Positions 30,704 to 34,205 of a stretch of 34,205 bases of DNA are shown piece by piece. The stretch is from NCBI GenBank assembly GCA_016783825.1, contig JADHVV010000026.1, positions 1-34,205 of the forward strand, read 5' to 3'. The number at the start of each line of letters is the position of its first letter. Position 1 is the stretch's first letter. The stretch is from Candidatus Zhuqueibacterota bacterium. GTDB taxonomy: Bacteria; Zhuqueibacterota; Zhuqueibacteria; Thermofontimicrobiales; Thermofontimicrobiaceae. The notes beneath the pieces were generated by a model. The model was given only the letters and a program-made list of their open reading frames with translations, was not told the origin of the DNA and ran no database searches. The position numbers and the translations under genes are program-made.

Positions 30704-30805
30704 GAACTAACAAAAACAGGCGCGACAACTGTTGCCGTATTTGATGATGCTTGTGGTAATCTGATTCAGATTTACCAGGAAAGTAATGAAAAAACCAGGA
30801 AATAG
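30704..30805 (+). pseudogene. 3' remnant of a VOC/glyoxalase-family gene
   Basis: About 33 codons encode ELTKTGATTVAVFDDACGNL then IQIYQES and a stop. This is the final strand of VOC (glyoxalase/bleomycin-resistance) domains, '..AVFDDTCGNLIQI', including the metal-site region. An in-frame stop lies directly before it, and no start is present, so only the gene end survives. Confidence 0.6.
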
Positions 30806-30960
30806 ATATATCAATGAAGCAATTGAATATTACAACAGGCTTCAGAAATGAAAAATTTTAGAACAAAAATTACAAAATGAGTGCCTATTAGTGAAAGAAA
30901 ATTAGATGTCTGTTTTAAGAAAATTTGAAAAAGTTACTGAAAATATAAAAATTGTTTTGG
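30786..30960 (+). pseudogene. Decayed small antitoxin-like gene
   Basis: From ATG 30786 the frame reads KKPGNRYINEAIEYYNRLQK, then TGA, KILEQKLQNECLLVKEN, then TAG, and MSVLRKFEKVTENIK. The whole resembles a single CopG/RHH-type antitoxin ('RYINEAI.YYNRLQKRK.LE..L..ES..V.ENSM.VL.EFE') interrupted by two stop codons at Arg- and Ser-like positions. The start overlaps the VOC remnant. No partner toxin is visible. This looks like a dead addiction module. Confidence 0.5.
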
Positions 30961-31027
30961 ACATTTTTTTGGTTCAGGATGTATTTAATCAATGTTACTT
31001 TTTAAAACATTATTTTTGGAGGCAAGA

Positions 31028-32905
31028 ATGAGAAAGAAAATTATTTTTAGTGTTGTATTCATATTATCAATCGCTGCAATAAGCAGTTTCACTAAAGCAA
31101 CTGATTTATATATGCCTAAAAATATCCAAAAGGCGTATGACAACAAAACTCGGTCAATGGATGGCGCACCGGGATCTGCATACTGGCAAAATCGAGCCGA
31201 TTATTCAATTAATGTTTCCTTTGATCCGGCAACGCGGATTGTAAAGGGGAGTGAAACAATTACCTACTTCAATAACAGTCCCGATGATTTGAATCAACTG
31301 ATCATTCACCTGTTCCCCAATCTTTATAAAAAAGGAAATTCCCGTGATTTTGATGTGGAATTCGCTGATGAGAGTGATGGTGTTCAAATCGAAAAAATGA
31401 CTGTGAATGGAGAAAATATAAACACATCACCAGAGAGTAAATCCATCGAGTACCAGCATTCTAATTTGAAGCTGCGTCTTCCCGAACCACTTCTTTACGA
31501 AAAAAAATTAAAACTAAAAATTGATTGGAATTATGTGCTCAATAAAGGTTCTCATCAACGAACCGGCGCTGTGGATTCGACATCATTTTTTATTGCTTAC
31601 TTTTTTCCACGCATCGCGGTTTATGATGATATCGATGGCTGGAATGATTTTGCCTATACCGGGACAGCTGAATTTTACAATGATTTCGGTGACTTTATTG
31701 TGTCTGTAACAGTTCCTGAAAATTATATTGTCTGGGCGACCGGTACGCTAACGAACCCGGAAAAAGTTTTAAGGGAAAAATATTTGAAGCGCTACCGCGA
31801 GGCGTTTACATCAAACAATATTATTCACATCGTCGATTCAACAGAATGCTATTTACAAAATATTAGCAAAGAAAATACCTGGAAATTCAAAGCTAAAAAT
31901 GTAACGGATTTTGCATTTGCCATTAGCGATCACTATCTCTGGGATGCAACCAGCCTGATCGTTGATAAGAAAACAAACAGGAGAGTTTTTATCGACGCCG
32001 CTTATCACAAACATGCCGAGGATTTTTACCATGTCGCTGGAATCGCCCGGCAGGCAGTTGAATTTATGTCCTATCGATTCCCGGGTTTGCCTTTTCCTTT
32101 TCCTAAAGTAACAGTTTTCAATGGAGCGGATGGTATGGAATATCCCATGATGGTCAACGATATTGCTAAAGAGGATATAAATGAGGCAATAAAACTTACC
32201 GCCCATGAAATCCTGCACAGCTATTTACCATTTTATGTTGGCTGCAACGAAACAAAATATGCCTGGATGGACGAAGGATTCACCAGCTTTGGAGACTACC
32301 TGATTATTTCTAATTTGTTTTCTGTCGAAGATGCTAATTTTTATTTTTTGGATGATTACCGGGGGCAAGCTGGTGACTTCCTGGACACGCCTTTATTTAC
32401 AACGTCAGAGTGGCTAAAAAGACCGGTTTATACCTACAATTCTTATCCGAAACCGGCTTCGTTTTTTATTGTCCTGCAAGATTATTTTGGCGAAGAGAAA
32501 TTTAAAAAAATCATCCACGAATTTATGAATCGCTGGAACGGCAAGCACCCGACGCCTTATGATTTCTTTTTCACGCTTTATAATGTCAGCGGAGAAAATT
32601 TAAATTGGCTCATCAAACCCTGGTTTTATGAATTTGGCTATGTTGATTTGGCGGTAAAGGAAGTTTCGCAAAAAAATAAAAATTACAAAATCATTGTTGA
32701 GAAGAAAGGTAACATCCCAGTACCAATCGAATTGAAAATTATTTTTGCTGATGAAAGTGAAAAACTAATTGAAGAAACTGCCGGTGTTTGGAAAGATGGA
32801 AAATCTCTTTACCCGATCGAAGTACAATTTTTAAAAAAGATAAAATCAATTAAGTTGATTGATAAGAGTTTGATTGATGCGGATTTGTCGAATAATATAT
32901 TTTAA
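31028..32905 (+). CDS. Secreted M1-family metallopeptidase
   Basis: M1 peptidases are zinc aminopeptidases. From ATG 31028 (GGAGG five bases upstream; an in-frame ATG at 30992 has no such site) the protein has 625 residues. A signal peptide (MRKKIIFSVVFILSIAAISS) comes first, then the beta-rich N-terminal domain. The exopeptidase motif is degenerate, GADGMEYP (about 366-373, where GAMEN is usual). The zinc motif is HEILH (His393, Glu394, His397), with Glu416 in WMDEGF at the proper 18-residue spacing. A Tyr in the YTYNSYPKPASFF region may stabilise the transition state. Active in the periplasm or outside. It could work with the nearby C69 dipeptidase. Confidence 0.92.
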   Translation: MRKKIIFSVVFILSIAAISSFTKATDLYMPKNIQKAYDNKTRSMDGAPGSAYWQNRADYSINVSFDPATRIVKGSETITYFNNSPDDLNQLIIHLFPNLYKKGNSRDFDVEFADESDGVQIEKMTVNGENINTSPESKSIEYQHSNLKLRLPEPLLYEKKLKLKIDWNYVLNKGSHQRTGAVDSTSFFIAYFFPRIAVYDDIDGWNDFAYTGTAEFYNDFGDFIVSVTVPENYIVWATGTLTNPEKVLREKYLKRYREAFTSNNIIHIVDSTECYLQNISKENTWKFKAKNVTDFAFAISDHYLWDATSLIVDKKTNRRVFIDAAYHKHAEDFYHVAGIARQAVEFMSYRFPGLPFPFPKVTVFNGADGMEYPMMVNDIAKEDINEAIKLTAHEILHSYLPFYVGCNETKYAWMDEGFTSFGDYLIISNLFSVEDANFYFLDDYRGQAGDFLDTPLFTTSEWLKRPVYTYNSYPKPASFFIVLQDYFGEEKFKKIIHEFMNRWNGKHPTPYDFFFTLYNVSGENLNWLIKPWFYEFGYVDLAVKEVSQKNKNYKIIVEKKGNIPVPIELKIIFADESEKLIEETAGVWKDGKSLYPIEVQFLKKIKSIKLIDKSLIDADLSNNIF

Positions 32906-32974
32906 TCTGAACAGTAAGATTAGATCTTTTAATCGAAAATCGAATATCGTAAATGGAAAATGGAGGTAAATGTC

Positions 32975-34205
32975 ATGAAAAAACAAATGCTTGGAATTTT
33001 AATAACTACGCTCGTTCTGATAACCAGCATGGTATTCCCGGGTTTTGCCCAGGAAAAAAACACCGATCAAAAAGGTGAATTAACCGTTCCCTGGGATGAA
33101 TTCAAAAAATTGGTGGATATCGACAAGAATGAGATCGTAATTTCCCTGGAATCATTTCAGAAACTTTTGGCGCAAACCGGATCTAAAACAAAACCACGGC
33201 ATAGCTTTAAAGATGGCAACGTTGTTCTCAAACGTGCTGAATTCAAGAAACTAATTAATGCCATGAAGCTGGTGCAGGGACAGGATCAAAAACCCCCGTT
33301 TGATTACCTGGTTACTAAAGCCTTCTACCAGGGAAAAATGCAAAATAACAATACCGAATTTACGGGAACATTTACTGTACACGTTTTGAAAAAAGATGCT
33401 TATTTAAAGGTGCCATTGCTTCCCCAAAACATTGCCCTGGCAGACATTAAAATTAACGGTGAACAGGCGTTAGTGGTTAGTGAAAGCGGTTACTTAAAAG
33501 TGGTTTTATCTGAAGCAGGTGAATATGAAATCACAGTTACCTTCTCGCTAAAATCTTCTCTCGAAAAAGGACCCCACAAAGTCGATCTGACAATTCAGCA
33601 GACGCCAATTACAATGCTGCAATTAGAAATACCGCTAAAGGACATCGATGTGGAAATCCCCCAGGCGCAGAACTTGCAAACAAAATTAAGGGGCAACTCA
33701 ACAATAGTTTCAGCAGTGATAAACCAGGGGCGAACCATTAGTGTGCGCTGGAGGAAAAAAGTTGCCATTACTGAAAAAATACCGCCCAAACTTTATTGTG
33801 AAGTGAATCATCTCATTTCCATTGAAGACGATGCGTTCAAAATTAATTCTGACATCAATTACAATATTCTCCACAGCGAAGTTGATGCTGTTCGTATCAC
33901 TATTCCGGATAACATGAATGTGCTCACTGTTTCCGGGGAAGGGGTTGGAGAGTGGCAGGAATCAACGCAAGGGGAGCAGCGAATAATTCTTATCCCGTTT
34001 ACTTACGGAAAAAAGGGAAAGGTCACGGTTAGAGTAACTGCAGAAGTATCGCTTTCCGAAACCGGGTTAGCCAATGTGTTTTCAGGATTTCGTGCGCTGG
34101 AGACGATAAGAGAAACCGGGTTCATTGGTTTTGAACTCAACACCAGCGCTGAAGTCATTGTTGCTGAAAGTGAGGGTTTGGAAAAAGTTGCCATACAAAA
34201 GCTTC
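32975..34205 (+). CDS. Secreted beta-rich protein, cut by the window end
   Basis: The frame from ATG 32975 is open to the last base (410 codons), so the 3' end is outside the window. It starts with a signal peptide (MKKQMLGILITTLVLITSMV, cleavage near GFAQ). Residues about 30-90 carry repeated short helices (VPWDEFKKLVDIDKNE, LKRAEFKKLINAMKL). From about 105 on, alternating strands dominate (FTGTFTVHVLKKDAYLKVP, SEAGEYEITVTFSL, KGKVTVRVTAEVSL). I do not recognise the family. GGAGG lies about eight bases before the start, and the gene follows the M1 peptidase by 69 bases. Confidence 0.8.
   Translation, partial: MKKQMLGILITTLVLITSMVFPGFAQEKNTDQKGELTVPWDEFKKLVDIDKNEIVISLESFQKLLAQTGSKTKPRHSFKDGNVVLKRAEFKKLINAMKLVQGQDQKPPFDYLVTKAFYQGKMQNNNTEFTGTFTVHVLKKDAYLKVPLLPQNIALADIKINGEQALVVSESGYLKVVLSEAGEYEITVTFSLKSSLEKGPHKVDLTIQQTPITMLQLEIPLKDIDVEIPQAQNLQTKLRGNSTIVSAVINQGRTISVRWRKKVAITEKIPPKLYCEVNHLISIEDDAFKINSDINYNILHSEVDAVRITIPDNMNVLTVSGEGVGEWQESTQGEQRIILIPFTYGKKGKVTVRVTAEVSLSETGLANVFSGFRALETIRETGFIGFELNTSAEVIVAESEGLEKVAIQKL

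Noticed and set aside
1-34205. tRNA, rRNA, 4.5S RNA or riboswitch
   Set aside because: I looked for T-loop and cloverleaf signatures and for leader structures known to me and found none that hold up.

Overview
The window is an AT-rich bacterial chromosome segment of just over 34 kb. Secreted and lipid-anchored proteins, an S16 protein with a long acidic tail and very many palindromic intergenic repeats suggest an environmental Gram-negative bacterium, perhaps of the FCB group (Calditrichota/KSB1-like). That placement is an inference; there is no rRNA or other decisive taxonomic marker. No tRNA or rRNA gene was seen.

Region 1 (1-4.3 kb) is accessory DNA. It holds a minus-strand lipoprotein with a C-terminal Gly/Trp repeat, a secreted Ig-like protein whose 3' end is broken, a frameshifted beta-barrel-like protein, gene debris and an integron-type attC recombination site at 4184-4255. 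The piece around 3.3-4.2 kb is visibly richer in GC than the rest, consistent with acquired cassette DNA. A fragment of a class III aminotransferase is then fused in frame to the start of yceD, and the yceD promoter lies just after the fragment.

Region 2 (4.5-20.6 kb) is the conserved housekeeping backbone, all on the + strand: yceD, rpmF, plsX, fabH, a CsgG-like/TPR lipoprotein, fabD, fabG, acpP, fabF, rnc, an acyl-CoA dehydrogenase, ffh, rpsP, khpA, rimM, trmD, rplS. It joins the fatty-acid and phospholipid entry pathway to the SRP/ribosome-maturation cluster. Most gaps are wide and filled with inverted or tandem repeats of several families, including a near-identical 100-bp element directly after both plsX and rpsP.

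Region 3 (21-34.2 kb) is catabolic and accessory. A glycyl-radical enzyme that matches trans-4-hydroxy-L-proline dehydratase (HypD) follows its radical-SAM activase, which lacks the usual ferredoxin-type cysteines. Next come a DUF433/DUF5615 toxin-antitoxin pair, an orphaned Phd/YefM antitoxin with a truncated PIN toxin, an Xaa-Pro aminopeptidase, a small [2Fe-2S] CopZ/BFD-like protein with an in-frame UGA at a cysteine position and a SECIS-like hairpin after it (candidate selenoprotein), a secreted C69 dipeptidase, a Thg1-like 3'-5' polymerase with a frameshift in an A7 tract, decayed VOC and antitoxin genes, a secreted M1 metallopeptidase, and a secreted protein cut by the window end. Several peptidases beside HypD suggest use of proline- and hydroxyproline-rich peptides, but no shared operon is shown.
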